A stretch of 64,000 nt of DNA from Mesorhizobium sp. INR15 (GCF_015500075.1 NZ_CP045496.1:5590001-5654000); one strand, 5' to 3'. Counted from the first letter of the stretch, positions 26,504 to 36,901 are shown. The notes: a model not told the origin generated them from the sequence alone. A program made the numbers and translations.

Positions 26504-28135
26504 TCAGCCAAGCCGCACGAGCGACCACCCCAGGGGTGACAGCGAGAGCGCGGTTTCCTGCAGGGTCATATCGGCGCCGCCAAGGACGGTAACCGCCTCG
26601 GCCGAAATGTCCTGTGGCAAGCTCCAGTTCAGAGGCTCCTCGGCGAAGTTGAAGACGCAAAGCAGCCTTTCACCCTTGCCTTCCCGGACGATGGCCAGGA
26701 CATCGCCCTCGGCATCGAGGAAGCGGATGGAGCCGGCCACGAGGGCGGGATGCTGCTTCCGCAACCCGAGCGCCGCCCGGTAGCCGGTGAGTACAGATCC
26801 AGCCTCGCCATTCTGGATATCGGTAGCGCGGCTGCGATGGCCATCCGGCACCGGAAGCCAGGGCTTGCCTGGGGAGAAACCGGCATTGTCGGCACCAGCC
26901 TCCCAAACCATCGGAGTACGGCAACCGTCCCTGCCCTTGAAACCGGGCCAGAAGCGGATGCCATAGGGGTCGCGCAAGTCCTCGAAGGCGATTTCGGCCT
27001 CCGGTAGCCCAAGTTCCTCGCCCTGATAGAGGCAGATCGATCCGCGCAGGCAGGACAAGAGCGCGATCGAGAATTTTGCTACGGCGTCTGGATCAGCACC
27101 CGGCCTTGTCCAGCGCGAGACATGGCGCACAACGTCATGGTTGGAGAACGCCCAGCACACCCAGCCGTCGGCGACAGCGGCCTCGAACGCTTCGACACAG
27201 CCGCGTACATGCGCCGCCGAAAATTGCGGCCCGAGCAGGTCGAACGTGTAGCACATGTTGAGCTTGTCACCGCCGGAGGTGTAGGCGGCAAGCGTCTGCA
27301 GCGAGCGGCCCTCGTCACCCACCTCCCCGACGGCGGCGCGGTCTTCATACTCATCGAGCAGCGCCCTGAAGCGCCTGAGGAAGGCCAGGTTTTCAGGCTG
27401 CGTCTTGTCGAACAGATGTTCCTGGTAGAGGTAGGGATTGGTTTCGGTGTTGGTGCCGGCCACGCTCGACGCCAGGGGCGGATTGCTGCGCAGCCAGCGG
27501 TCGTGAACATAGTAGTTGACCGTATCGAGCCGGAAACCATCAACGCCACGCTCCAGCCAGAAGCGGACTGTTTCCAGAAGCGCGTCCTGAACCTCGGGAT
27601 TGTGGAAATTCAAGTCCGGCTGCGAGGCGAGGAAATTATGCATGTAGTACTGCTTGCGCGTCGAATCCCATTCCCAGGCTGGCCCACCGAAGACCGACAG
27701 CCAGTTGCTGGGCGCGGTGCCGTCGTGCCTGGGATCGGCCCAGACATACCAGTCGGCCTTCGGGTTATCCCTGCTGGCGCGGCTTTCGACAAACCAGTCA
27801 TGGCGATCGGAAGAATGTGACAGGACCTGATCGATGATGATCTTCAGGCCAAGCCGGTGCGCCTCGGCGATCAGCGCATCGAAATCTTCCAGCGAGCCGA
27901 ACATCGGGTCGACGGCGCAATAATCGGAAACATCGTAGCCCATGTCGGCCATTGGCGACTTGAAGAAAGGCGACAGCCAGACGGCGTCAACACCCAGCAA
28001 TGCGACATGGGCTAGCCTCGAGGTGATTCCGTGGAGGTCGCCGCTGCCGTCACCCGTGGTGTCCTGAAAGGAGCGCGGATAGATCTGATAGATGACGCAG
28101 CCGAGCCACCATTGCGCATTGTCACTCGCCGCCAT
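26504..28135 (-). CDS. Alpha-glucosidase, GH13 family (AglA/oligo-1,6-glucosidase-like)
   Basis: Cytoplasmic enzyme of 543 residues that removes glucose from short alpha-glucosides. The GH13 barrel is complete: YQIYPRSFQDTTGDGSGDL at the N-terminus, the nucleophile Asp in GFRLDTVNYY, the acid/base Glu in AVGEVGDE and the transition-state Asp in FSNHDVVRH, followed by a C-terminal beta domain. Ending an operon with glgX suggests it processes maltooligosaccharides from glycogen breakdown; sucrose or trehalose-type activity is also possible in this subgroup. Its start overlaps the glgX stop by 14 bases. It converges with the TadG gene 18 bases away. Confidence 0.87.
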   Translation of the reverse strand: MAASDNAQWWLGCVIYQIYPRSFQDTTGDGSGDLHGITSRLAHVALLGVDAVWLSPFFKSPMADMGYDVSDYCAVDPMFGSLEDFDALIAEAHRLGLKIIIDQVLSHSSDRHDWFVESRASRDNPKADWYVWADPRHDGTAPSNWLSVFGGPAWEWDSTRKQYYMHNFLASQPDLNFHNPEVQDALLETVRFWLERGVDGFRLDTVNYYVHDRWLRSNPPLASSVAGTNTETNPYLYQEHLFDKTQPENLAFLRRFRALLDEYEDRAAVGEVGDEGRSLQTLAAYTSGGDKLNMCYTFDLLGPQFSAAHVRGCVEAFEAAVADGWVCWAFSNHDVVRHVSRWTRPGADPDAVAKFSIALLSCLRGSICLYQGEELGLPEAEIAFEDLRDPYGIRFWPGFKGRDGCRTPMVWEAGADNAGFSPGKPWLPVPDGHRSRATDIQNGEAGSVLTGYRAALGLRKQHPALVAGSIRFLDAEGDVLAIVREGKGERLLCVFNFAEEPLNWSLPQDISAEAVTVLGGADMTLQETALSLSPLGWSLVRLG

Positions 28136-30182
28136 TGCGATGTTCCCTGGTCAGCACCTGCTCGCCTTTGCGTTCTCTCATGAAGGTTACCGAGCGCCTT
28201 GGCAGCGGCCGCGACATGTCAGCGACATCGGTCAGCGCTGTTAAGGCCGGTGCCCAGAAAAATCCCGGACGCTCCGGCAGCGTGACCATACAGCCCCGGC
28301 GATCGCCGTTGATGATGACCGCAAGACGCGTCCCGTCATCGCCGCGACCTTCAAGCAGCATGACAAGGCGATGCCGGCCGGGATCTTGCCAACCGGTTTC
28401 ATCAAGTGGCGCACCCGCCTCGGTCAGCCAGACAACATCCGGCATCTCGGACCCAGGCAGCGGCTGGCCGGTCAGGAACTCTGTGTTGGAAAGCGCTGGC
28501 AGAGCACGACGCATCGCGGCGAGCAGCCCCGCATAGTGCTCCAGCGCCTGATCGCGTTTGCTCCAGTCGAGCCAGGTTGTCTCGTTGTCCTGCGCATAGG
28601 CGTTGTTGTTGCCACTTTGGGTGCGGCCGAATTCGTCGCCGGCGGTCAGCATGATCGTGCCACGCGAGGCAAACAACGTTGCCAGCAGCGCATGCTGATC
28701 GCTCATTCGGATCTTCGACACAGCCTCGTCGCTTGTCTCGCCTTCAACGCCGTTGTTCCACGACAGGTTCTCGTCGTGACCGTCGCGGTTCTGCTCGCCA
28801 TTGGCCTCGTTGTGCTTGCGTTCATAAGCAACGATATCGGCCAGCGTCATGCCGTCATGCGCGGCGATGAAATTGACGGTGCGGCTCGCTGGCTGCCCGC
28901 CTTCGGCAAAGACATCGGAAGAGCCGGCAAGCCGTGTCGCCAGAGCGCCGATCATGCCGGCGTCACCGCGCCAGAACCGCCTGATGTCGTCACGATACTT
29001 GTCGTTCCACTCCAGGAAAGGCGGCGGGAAATTGCCGAGCTGATAGCCACCCGGGCCGATGTCCCAGGGCTCGGCGATCAGAATACGATCCGCCAGCACC
29101 GCATCCTCGCGCATCGCCCTCAGCAACGGCGCATCGGTGTCGAATGTGCCGCCCACCCGGCCAAGAATGGACGCAAGATCAAAGCGGAACCCATCAACGC
29201 CGGCATAACGAACGAAGTGGCGCAGCGTGTCGAGAACCATTTCCTGGGCGACGGGGTGGTCGCAGGCAATGGTGTTGCCGGTGCCGGTGTCATTGGTCAT
29301 TCTTCCGTCCGGCGTGTGCCGGTAGTAGGCCTGGTTATCGAGGCCGCGCAGTGACAGCGTCGGCCCAAGCCTGTCACTTTCCCCGGTGTGATTGAAGACA
29401 AGGTCGAGGATGACGCCAATGCCGGCCCTGCGCAGCGCGGCGACCGTATCGCGCAACTCCATGATGCCGCCTGGCGCGAGGCGCGGATCAAGCGCCATGA
29501 AGGTTACGGGATTATAGCCCCAGGCATTGCGAAGCCCGAGCGGCGGCAGATGACGCTCATTGATCGAGGCCGTCACCGGCATCAGCTCGACCGCGCTGAC
29601 GCCAAGCTTTCGCAGATGCTCGATGACAGCAGGGTGAGCAAGGGCCGCGATCGTGCCGCGCTGCGTCTCCGGTATATCAGGGTGAAGCATGGTGAAGGCG
29701 CGCACCGGCACCTCGTAGATCAGGCCGCCGGGCTGGAACAACGGCGGCGCAGGAGGCACGCGCTTCGGCAAGGCAGCGGCAATTGCCTTCGGCATCAGCG
29801 GCGCCGTATCCGCCCCCTCGCCCCTTCGCGTCGCAAGCCGCCAATCATGGCGATACGACCTGTCGATCTCGAACGCATAGGGGTCGGCCAGCAGTTTGTC
29901 GGGATCGAACCAGAGGCCCCGGTCGGGCGCATAGCTGCCGTCGGCGCGAAACCCATATCGGGTGCCTGCTGTAAGACCGGACACGAACAGCGTGTGGACG
30001 CCCTCGCCTCGTGCCTCAAGCTCAAGACGGTCGACTTCGCGGTTTCCACTAGCGTCAAAGATCGAAACCCAGAGCCGGCTTGCGGCTTGCGACCAGGCGG
30101 CAAAGCGGATGCCGCCGCCTGCGACAAACGCCCCAAATCGTGGCCGATCGTCGGCCTGGGCTCCAGCTTGCTGTTTGACCAT
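28122..30182 (-). CDS. glgX: GlgX, glycogen debranching enzyme
   Basis: Hydrolyses the alpha-1,6 links of limit dextrins left by glycogen phosphorylase. The protein has an N-terminal carbohydrate-binding (CBM48-like) beta domain (about 12-110), then a GH13 barrel with nucleophile Asp in GFRFDLASILGR, acid/base Glu in LIAEPWDIG and Asp in NFIAAHDGMTL. The frame is open to 30290, but that would overlap pgm; the ATG at 30182 (MVKQQAG) gives 686 residues, normal for GlgX. It lies 49 bases after pgm on the same strand and overlaps the alpha-glucosidase gene. Confidence 0.92.
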   Translation of the reverse strand: MVKQQAGAQADDRPRFGAFVAGGGIRFAAWSQAASRLWVSIFDASGNREVDRLELEARGEGVHTLFVSGLTAGTRYGFRADGSYAPDRGLWFDPDKLLADPYAFEIDRSYRHDWRLATRRGEGADTAPLMPKAIAAALPKRVPPAPPLFQPGGLIYEVPVRAFTMLHPDIPETQRGTIAALAHPAVIEHLRKLGVSAVELMPVTASINERHLPPLGLRNAWGYNPVTFMALDPRLAPGGIMELRDTVAALRRAGIGVILDLVFNHTGESDRLGPTLSLRGLDNQAYYRHTPDGRMTNDTGTGNTIACDHPVAQEMVLDTLRHFVRYAGVDGFRFDLASILGRVGGTFDTDAPLLRAMREDAVLADRILIAEPWDIGPGGYQLGNFPPPFLEWNDKYRDDIRRFWRGDAGMIGALATRLAGSSDVFAEGGQPASRTVNFIAAHDGMTLADIVAYERKHNEANGEQNRDGHDENLSWNNGVEGETSDEAVSKIRMSDQHALLATLFASRGTIMLTAGDEFGRTQSGNNNAYAQDNETTWLDWSKRDQALEHYAGLLAAMRRALPALSNTEFLTGQPLPGSEMPDVVWLTEAGAPLDETGWQDPGRHRLVMLLEGRGDDGTRLAVIINGDRRGCMVTLPERPGFFWAPALTALTDVADMSRPLPRRSVTFMRERKGEQVLTREHRNGGE

Positions 30183-30231
30183 GATCTTGTCCGAAAACCG
30201 GTTTCCGCTCTTTCGGATCACGGTTGGCTGC

Positions 30232-31860
30232 TCAGGTGATGACACTCGGTTTTGGGCGGCCGGTATGGCGGTGAATAGCGGCAATATCATCAGCCGCCGC
30301 TATCAGACCGGCAAGGGCGACCTGCGTGTCGAGGTCATGCCGGTTCTTGTCCGGCTCGTAGCGCTCGATGTAAACGCGCAGCGTAGCGCCCGACGTGCCG
30401 GTGCCGGAGAGCCGGAAGACGACACGAGAGCCCCCCTCGAACAGCACCCTGATGCCCTGATGCTCGCTGGTCGAGCCATCGACCGGGTCGTGGTAGGCGA
30501 AATCATCGGCGCTGGCGATCTTCATGCCACGCACGCTGGTGCCGGGCAGCGAGCCGAGCTTGGCGCGCAATTCGTCGACGAGAGCATTGGCGCGCTCGGA
30601 CTCGACTTCCTCGTAGTCATGGCGGGAGTAGTAATTGCGCCCGTAAGCCGCCCAGTGCTCGGTAACGATCTGCTTGCAGCTCTCGCCGCGCGCCGCAAGA
30701 ATGTTGAGCCACAGAAGCACGGCCCAAAGGCCATCTTTTTCGCGGACATGGTTGGAGCCGGTGCCGGCGCTTTCCTCACCGCAGATCGTTGCCATGTCGG
30801 CGTCGAGCAAATTGCCAAAGAACTTCCAGCCGGTCGGCGTCTCATAGATGCCAATGCCGAGTTTTTCGGCGACACGGTCGGCGGCGCCGCTGGTTGGCAT
30901 CGAGCGGGCGATGCCCTTGAGCCCAGCTTTGTAGCCGGGCGCCAGATGGGCGTTGGCGGCGAGCATCGCCACAGAATCGGACGGGGTGACGAAGATGCCC
31001 TTGCCGATGATCAGGTTGCGGTCGCCGTCGCCGTCTGATGCCGCGCCGAAATCCGGCGCGTCCGGCCCCATCATCTCATCATAGAGATGCTTGGCATGAA
31101 CCAGGTTGGGATCGGGATGATGGCCGCCGAAATCCGGCAGCGGTTTGAAGTTGCGGCAGGTGCCGTTCGGGGCGCCAAGCCGGTTCTCCAGGATTTCCTT
31201 GGCATAGGGGCCGGTCACCGCGTGCATGGCGTCAAAGCGCATGCGGAAGCCATATTTGAAATTGGCACGGATGGCGTCGAAATCGAAAAGGCTCTCCATC
31301 AATTCGGCATAATCGGTCACCGGATCGATGATCTCGACCGTCATGCCGCCGGCCTTGACCGTGCCAACCTTGTCGATGTCGATCGTCTCGATGTCGGCGA
31401 TCTTGAAGCTTGCAATCGTCTTGGTCTTTTCGAAGATCGCGTCCGTCAGTTTTTCCGGTGCCGGTCCGCCATTGCCGGCATTGTACTTGATGCCGAAATC
31501 CTCATGCGGGCCGCCTGGATTGTGGCTCGCCGACAGGATGATGCCGCCGAAGGTCTTGTATTTGCGGATGACATGCGAGGCGGCCGGCGTCGACAGGATG
31601 CCACCCTGCCCAACCATCACCTTGCCGAAACCGTTGGCCGCCGCCATGGCGATGGCTTTCTGGATGACTTCGCGATTGTAGAAACGGCCGTCGCCGCCGA
31701 TGACAAGCGTCTTGCCCTGGAAGCCGTCCAGGGCGTCGAAGATCGACTGGATGAAATTCTCCGCATAGTGCTCCTGCTGGAACACCGGAACCTTCTTGCG
31801 CAGCCCCGAGGTGCCGGGCTTCTGGTCGAGGTAAGGTTTGGTGGAGACGGTGCGTATCAT
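30232..31860 (-). CDS. pgm: Pgm, alpha-D-glucose phosphoglucomutase
   Basis: Interconverts glucose-1-phosphate and glucose-6-phosphate, linking glycogen to central metabolism. The 542-residue protein has the phosphoserine loop ILSASHNPGGP, the metal loop ASDGDGDRN and the sugar-specificity loop CGEESAGTGS of the glucose-specific PGM1/Pgm branch, which distinguishes it from the phosphomannomutase near 12 kb. It starts three bases after the glgA stop, which implies translational coupling. In Agrobacterium and relatives pgm is likewise part of the glg operon. Confidence 0.95.
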   Translation of the reverse strand: MIRTVSTKPYLDQKPGTSGLRKKVPVFQQEHYAENFIQSIFDALDGFQGKTLVIGGDGRFYNREVIQKAIAMAAANGFGKVMVGQGGILSTPAASHVIRKYKTFGGIILSASHNPGGPHEDFGIKYNAGNGGPAPEKLTDAIFEKTKTIASFKIADIETIDIDKVGTVKAGGMTVEIIDPVTDYAELMESLFDFDAIRANFKYGFRMRFDAMHAVTGPYAKEILENRLGAPNGTCRNFKPLPDFGGHHPDPNLVHAKHLYDEMMGPDAPDFGAASDGDGDRNLIIGKGIFVTPSDSVAMLAANAHLAPGYKAGLKGIARSMPTSGAADRVAEKLGIGIYETPTGWKFFGNLLDADMATICGEESAGTGSNHVREKDGLWAVLLWLNILAARGESCKQIVTEHWAAYGRNYYSRHDYEEVESERANALVDELRAKLGSLPGTSVRGMKIASADDFAYHDPVDGSTSEHQGIRVLFEGGSRVVFRLSGTGTSGATLRVYIERYEPDKNRHDLDTQVALAGLIAAADDIAAIHRHTGRPKPSVIT

Positions 31861-31863
31861 GCG

Positions 31864-33309
31864 TCAGGCAACCCTTTTCGAAAGCAGCAGGCGGTAGAGT
31901 TCAACGTATTTGTCGGCGCTTCGATCCCACGACACTTCGGCCTGCATGCCTTGGCGCTGGATCGACGTCCATATTACCGGATTGGCGTGCGCGTCGACGA
32001 GACGGCGGATGGCGTGCAGCAAGGCGCCGGGGTTGGCCGGTGCGAACTGGAAGCCGGTTGCCACGCCCGCCGAAACAGCGGCTTCGTTGGCGTCGATCAC
32101 CGTGTCGGCCAGCCCACCAGTGCGGGCAACGACCGGGACGCAGCCGTAGCACAACCCGTAGAGCTGGGTCAGGCCGCAAGGTTCGAAGCGCGACGGGATG
32201 ATGATGGCGTCGCAGCCGCCCTGCATGGTGTGGGAAAGCCCCTCGTCGTAACCGACAACAACACCGATGCGGCCACGATGGCGGGCGGCGGCGGCCAGCA
32301 ACGCGCCTTCAAGGCCAGCATCGCCCGAGCCGAGGATCGCCAGCCGCGCACCGGCGGCGACGATGCCGTCGACCACCGTCGCGAAAATGTCCATGCCCTT
32401 TTGCCACGTCAGCCGGCTGATCACGCAGACGATTGGGCTGTCGTCGCGGTCCAGCCCGAAACGTTCTTCGACCGCGGCTTTGTTGGGTGCGCGGCTCTCG
32501 AGCGTTTTCGCGGTATAGGTGGACACCAGATGCTTGTCGGTCGCGGGGTCCCAGATGGCGGTGTCGATGCCGTTGACGATGCCGTAGAGATCCGAGGAGC
32601 GCATGTTGATGAGGCCGTCGAGGCCCATGCCGAATTCCGGCGAACGGATTTCCTGCGCATAGGTCGGGCTGACCGTGGTGATCGCCCAGGCCGCCTGCAG
32701 GCCGGCCTTGAGAAAACCAACGCCTCCATAATATTCGACGCCGTCCAGCGCCATCGCGACCGCCGGCAGGCCAAGCTCGCCAAAAATGCCGGCGCCGAAC
32801 TGTCCCTGGAAGGCCAGGTTGTGGACGGTGATCATCGACGGGACGCCGACCGCCTTGCCATAGCGCATGTAAGCCAGCGTCATCGCCGACTGCCAGTCGT
32901 GGGCATGGACGATGTCGGGCTGGTAGCCCGAAATGGCGCCGCCGGCGATATCGCCGCCAACCTGGCTGAGCGCCGCGAACCGGCGCCAGTTGTCCGGCCA
33001 GTCACCGCCTGACGCGTCGCCATAGGGGCCGCCCGGACGGTCAAACAGATGCGGCGCATCGAGTACGAACAAATCGAGCCCGGCGATCTGCACAGCGTGG
33101 ACCGACGCTTTGCCCCCTTGCAGCAGGGGATACTGGTAGACGGCCTTCTTTTTCTTGAAGGCAGCCATCACGGTTGGAAAACCGGGAATGAGCGTGCGTA
33201 CGCTGACGCCTTTGGCAGCCAGCGCGATGGGCAGGGCGCCGGTTACGTCGGCAAGCCCGCCAGTCTTGATGAGCGGGAAAATCTCAGGCGTGACCGACAG
33301 AACCTGCAT
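31864..33309 (-). CDS. glgA: GlgA, glycogen synthase (ADP-glucose)
   Basis: GT5-family enzyme of 481 residues that extends alpha-1,4-glucan from ADP-glucose. The donor-binding motif KTGGLADVTGALP is at residues 15-27; HAHDWQSAM and the C-terminal SRFEPCGLTQLYGLCYG with its conserved Glu and Cys are typical. It lies 75 bases after glgC and 3 before pgm. Length and motifs match bacterial GlgA type 1. Confidence 0.95.
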   Translation of the reverse strand: MQVLSVTPEIFPLIKTGGLADVTGALPIALAAKGVSVRTLIPGFPTVMAAFKKKKAVYQYPLLQGGKASVHAVQIAGLDLFVLDAPHLFDRPGGPYGDASGGDWPDNWRRFAALSQVGGDIAGGAISGYQPDIVHAHDWQSAMTLAYMRYGKAVGVPSMITVHNLAFQGQFGAGIFGELGLPAVAMALDGVEYYGGVGFLKAGLQAAWAITTVSPTYAQEIRSPEFGMGLDGLINMRSSDLYGIVNGIDTAIWDPATDKHLVSTYTAKTLESRAPNKAAVEERFGLDRDDSPIVCVISRLTWQKGMDIFATVVDGIVAAGARLAILGSGDAGLEGALLAAAARHRGRIGVVVGYDEGLSHTMQGGCDAIIIPSRFEPCGLTQLYGLCYGCVPVVARTGGLADTVIDANEAAVSAGVATGFQFAPANPGALLHAIRRLVDAHANPVIWTSIQRQGMQAEVSWDRSADKYVELYRLLLSKRVA

Positions 33310-33384
33310 GCGGCTATAGCTCTTTGTTTTTACGCAATTCCCCGGGGAAAGCGGCGCTTTCCCTGGGAAAACCGTTGTTGCTCT

Positions 33385-34650
33385 CTACAACCCCAACTTG
33401 TCGATCATGTCCTGCGTGACCAGGCAGATGCCTTTTTCGGACACACGAAAACGCTTGGCGTCGAGAACCGGGTCTTCGCCGACCACCAGCCCCTCCGGTA
33501 TCCTTACACCGTGGTCGATCACCACGCGCGTCAACTTTGCGTTCCGTCCGACATGAACGTCGGGCAGCATGACGACCTCTTCCAGCGTCGAATAGGAATT
33601 GATGCGCGCGCCGGTGAAAATCAGGGACCGCTTCAACGAGGCCCCCGAGACGATGCAGTCGCCCGACACCAGCGAGGAGACAGCCGAGCCACGGCGGCCA
33701 TCCTCATCATGGACGAATTTTGCCGGCGGCTTCAATTCGGCATAGGTCCAGATCGGCCAGTCGCGGTCGTAGAGGTCGAGTTCCGGCGTCACGTCGGTCA
33801 GGTCGATATTGGCTTCCCAATAAGCATCGACCGTGCCGACATCGCGCCAATAGGCTTCGTTCTCGGCGGTTGAGCGGACACAGGACTTGGCGAAGCGATG
33901 GGCGATCGCCTTACCGTGCTGGACGATGTACGGAATGATGTCCTTGCCGAAGTCGCGGCTTGAGCCGGGCTCGGCGGCGTCGCGGCGCAGCTGCTCCATC
34001 AGGAACTTGGTCCTGAAGACATAGATTCCCATTGAGGCCAATGCGAATTCCGGCCTGTCGGGAATGCCAGGCGGATCAGCCGGCTTCTCGACAAAGGCGA
34101 TGATGTTGTCCTTCTTGTCGACATGCATGACGCCGAAGCCGGTGGCTTCCATGCGCGGCACTTCGAGACAACCGACAGTGACATCGGCGCCCGCATCGAC
34201 ATGCTGGCGCAGCATCATCTCGTAGTCCATCTTGTAGATATGATCGCCAGCAAGGATGACCATGTATTCGGGACCATAGGCCTCGATGATGTCGATGTTC
34301 TGGTAGACGGCATCCGCCGTGCCTTCATACCATTGCGTTTCCGAGACGCGCTGGCTGGCCGGCAGGATGTCGAAACTTTCGTTTCGTTCAGGCCTGAGGA
34401 AGTTCCAGCCGCGCTGCAGGTGGCGGATCAGCGAATGCGCCTTGTACTGGGTGGCGACGCCGAGGCGGCGAATGCCGGAATTGAGTGCGTTGGAGAGCGC
34501 GAAATCGATGATGCGCGTCTTGCCGCCGAAATAGACTGCGGGCTTGGCACGCCGATCCGTCAATTCCTTGAGGCGGCTGCCACGGCCGCCGGCCAGCACA
34601 TAGGCCATGGCATCACGGGCCAGCGGCTGGGTTCGTTTCGTATCCACCAT
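33385..34650 (-). CDS. glgC: GlgC, glucose-1-phosphate adenylyltransferase
   Basis: Makes ADP-glucose from ATP and glucose-1-phosphate, the regulated step of glycogen synthesis. The 421-residue protein shows the nucleotide-binding motif LAGGRGSRLKELTDRRAKPA near residue 20, the substrate segment FVEKPADPPG and a C-terminal left-handed beta-helix region (GRNAKLTRVVIDHGVRIPEG). Rhizobial GlgC is usually activated by fructose-6-phosphate and pyruvate; the sequence alone does not prove this here. GGGAGGG six bases upstream gives a strong ribosome binding site. It follows glgB by 37 bases. Confidence 0.95.
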   Translation of the reverse strand: MVDTKRTQPLARDAMAYVLAGGRGSRLKELTDRRAKPAVYFGGKTRIIDFALSNALNSGIRRLGVATQYKAHSLIRHLQRGWNFLRPERNESFDILPASQRVSETQWYEGTADAVYQNIDIIEAYGPEYMVILAGDHIYKMDYEMMLRQHVDAGADVTVGCLEVPRMEATGFGVMHVDKKDNIIAFVEKPADPPGIPDRPEFALASMGIYVFRTKFLMEQLRRDAAEPGSSRDFGKDIIPYIVQHGKAIAHRFAKSCVRSTAENEAYWRDVGTVDAYWEANIDLTDVTPELDLYDRDWPIWTYAELKPPAKFVHDEDGRRGSAVSSLVSGDCIVSGASLKRSLIFTGARINSYSTLEEVVMLPDVHVGRNAKLTRVVIDHGVRIPEGLVVGEDPVLDAKRFRVSEKGICLVTQDMIDKLGL

Positions 34651-34687
34651 GTCTTACCCTCCCAAATTACTCAGTCGCTAGCACTAC

Positions 34688-36901
34688 TCAGTCAGGAACA
34701 TATTCGAGCATGATCGTCGAAAGCGGCGGCAACAGCATTGTCGCGGACGTGGCGCCGCCTTCCGTCCGTGCCTCGACGGTTCCGCCGTTGCCTTTGCCGG
34801 AACCGCCATACTCCGATGCATCGGTGTTGATGATCTCGCGCCATTTGCCGGATTTCGGCAACGGGACGCGGTAATTCTCGCGCGGGATCGGCGTGAAACT
34901 GGAAATGACGGCGATCGGGTTGCCGCCGGGTGCGCTGCGCAGCCAGGCAAACACCGAATTCTCGCGGTCATCGACAATCAGCCAGGAAAAGCCTTCCGGT
35001 TCGCAATCGCGCCCGTGCAGGGCCGGGCGTGAACGATAGAGGTAGTTGAGGTCGCGCACCACTTGCCAGACACCGCGATGCGGCCGGAAATCGAGCAGGA
35101 TCCAGTCGAGCGCGCGGGCCTCGCTCCACTCGCGGCGCTGCGCGAACTCCTGCCCCATGAACAGCAGCTTCTTGCCGGGGTAGCCCCACATGAAGCCGTA
35201 ATAGGCGCGCAGCGTCGCGAATTTCTGCCAGTCATCACCGGCCATCTTGCCAAGCAATGTGCCCTTGCCGTGCACGACCTCGTCGTGGGACAGCGGCAGC
35301 ACGAAATTCTCGGAGAAGGCGTAAGTCAGGCCGAAGGTGATGTCGTTGTGGTGATGCTTGCGGAAGATCGGCTCCTTGGAGAAATACTCCAGGGTGTCGT
35401 GCATGAAGCCCATGTTCCATTTGAAGCCGAAGCCCAGTCCACCCTCATGCACCGGCTGTGAAACCTTCGGCCATGAGGTCGATTCCTCGGCGATGGTCAT
35501 GACGCCGGGATGGTGGCCATAAAGCTCCTTGTTCATCTTCTGCAGGAAGCTGACGGCCTCAAGGTTCTCGCGTCCGCCCTTCTCGTTGGGAATCCACTCG
35601 CCGGCCTTGCGCGAATAGTCGAGGTAAAGCATCGAGGCCACCGCATCGACGCGCAAACCATCGACATGGTATTTTTCAGCCCAGAACAACGCGTTGTTGA
35701 CGAGGAACGAGACCACCTCGCTGCGTCCGAAATTGTAGATGGCGGTGTTCCAGTCGGGGTGAAACCCCTTGCGCGGATCGGCATGTTCGTAGAGCGCGGT
35801 GCCGTCGAAATTGGCGAGGCCATGGGCATCGACCGGGAAATGCGCCGGCACCCAGTCGAGGATCACGCCAATGCCGGCGCGGTGGGCGCCGTCGACGAAA
35901 CGGGCAAAACCATCCGGATCGCCAAAGCGGGCCGACGGCGCGTAGAGGCCGGTCGTCTGGTAACCCCAGGACGGATCATAAGGATGCTCTGAAATAGGCA
36001 GGAATTCGATATGGGTGAAGCCGGTCTCGGCGACATAGGGGATCAGCCGCTCGGCGAGTTCGTCCCATGACAGAAAGGTGCCATCGTCGCCCAACTGCCA
36101 GGAGCCGGCATGGACCTCGTAGATCGATATGGCTTCGCGCCGGGGGTCGGCATTGCGCCAGAAATTGCGATGCGCCTCGTCGCCCCATTCATGCGCCGGC
36201 GGCACTGCGACCACCGACGCCGTGGCTGGGCGCAATTCGGACTTGAAGGCGAAAGGGTCGGCCTTCAGCGGCAGCCTGACGCCATCGGGGCCGATGATTT
36301 CGTATTTATATGGCCGGCCGGCGCCAATGTCGGGGATGAACACCTCCCAGATGCCCGTGTCGCGGCGGTCGCGCATCGAATGGCGGCGGCCGTCCCATTC
36401 GTTGAAGTCGCCGACCACGGAGACACGTTTTGCATTCGGCGCCCAGACGGCGAAGTGAACGCCGGAGGCACCCTCATGCTCGATGACATGCGCGCCGAGC
36501 TTGTCGAACAGCCGGAGATGCGAGCCTTGCGCGATATAATAGTCGTCCATCGGGCCAAGCACCGGACCGAAGGAATAGGGATCCGTCAGCCACCAATCAC
36601 CGCCGGCATTGCTGGCGTGATAGCGCAGCGGCTGACGCTTGCGGATCGACAGTTTGCCTTCGAAGAAGCCGCGGTCATCGCGCCTGGAAAGCTCCCCGGC
36701 CTTCTTGCTGTCTAGCGTATAGGCGGTGACGAATTCGGCATGCGGGACGAAGCAGCGGGCAAAGAAAGCTTTGTCGACTTCCTGAACACCAAGAACCGCG
36801 AAGGGATCGCCATGCGTACCGGCAACAATCGCCGCAACATCGCTGGCTGCCGCCAGTCCGTCCGGCCCGCTTGTCGCAGCGGTCACGCGCGGCTTCCTCA
36901 T
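34688..36901 (-). CDS. glgB: GlgB, 1,4-alpha-glucan branching enzyme
   Basis: Introduces alpha-1,6 branches into glycogen. The 737-residue protein has an extra N-terminal beta domain (about 20-120), a CBM48 domain (FAVWAPNAKRVSVVGDFNEW), then the GH13_9 barrel with nucleophile Asp in GLRVDAVASMLYLDYSR, Glu in TIAEESTSWP and LPLSHDEVVHGKGTL, and a C-terminal beta domain. The ATG at 36901 follows GGGAGGGA at a good distance; a GTG at 36925 would place that ribosome binding site inside the gene, so it is not chosen. It follows glgP by 116 bases. Confidence 0.95.
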   Translation of the reverse strand: MRKPRVTAATSGPDGLAAASDVAAIVAGTHGDPFAVLGVQEVDKAFFARCFVPHAEFVTAYTLDSKKAGELSRRDDRGFFEGKLSIRKRQPLRYHASNAGGDWWLTDPYSFGPVLGPMDDYYIAQGSHLRLFDKLGAHVIEHEGASGVHFAVWAPNAKRVSVVGDFNEWDGRRHSMRDRRDTGIWEVFIPDIGAGRPYKYEIIGPDGVRLPLKADPFAFKSELRPATASVVAVPPAHEWGDEAHRNFWRNADPRREAISIYEVHAGSWQLGDDGTFLSWDELAERLIPYVAETGFTHIEFLPISEHPYDPSWGYQTTGLYAPSARFGDPDGFARFVDGAHRAGIGVILDWVPAHFPVDAHGLANFDGTALYEHADPRKGFHPDWNTAIYNFGRSEVVSFLVNNALFWAEKYHVDGLRVDAVASMLYLDYSRKAGEWIPNEKGGRENLEAVSFLQKMNKELYGHHPGVMTIAEESTSWPKVSQPVHEGGLGFGFKWNMGFMHDTLEYFSKEPIFRKHHHNDITFGLTYAFSENFVLPLSHDEVVHGKGTLLGKMAGDDWQKFATLRAYYGFMWGYPGKKLLFMGQEFAQRREWSEARALDWILLDFRPHRGVWQVVRDLNYLYRSRPALHGRDCEPEGFSWLIVDDRENSVFAWLRSAPGGNPIAVISSFTPIPRENYRVPLPKSGKWREIINTDASEYGGSGKGNGGTVEARTEGGATSATMLLPPLSTIMLEYVPD

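Noticed and set aside
31087..33012. Plus-strand open frame of 641 codons
   Set aside because: It lies fully antisense to pgm and glgA, which have all their family motifs. Long antisense frames are normal in GC-rich DNA, and this one shows no recognisable domain.
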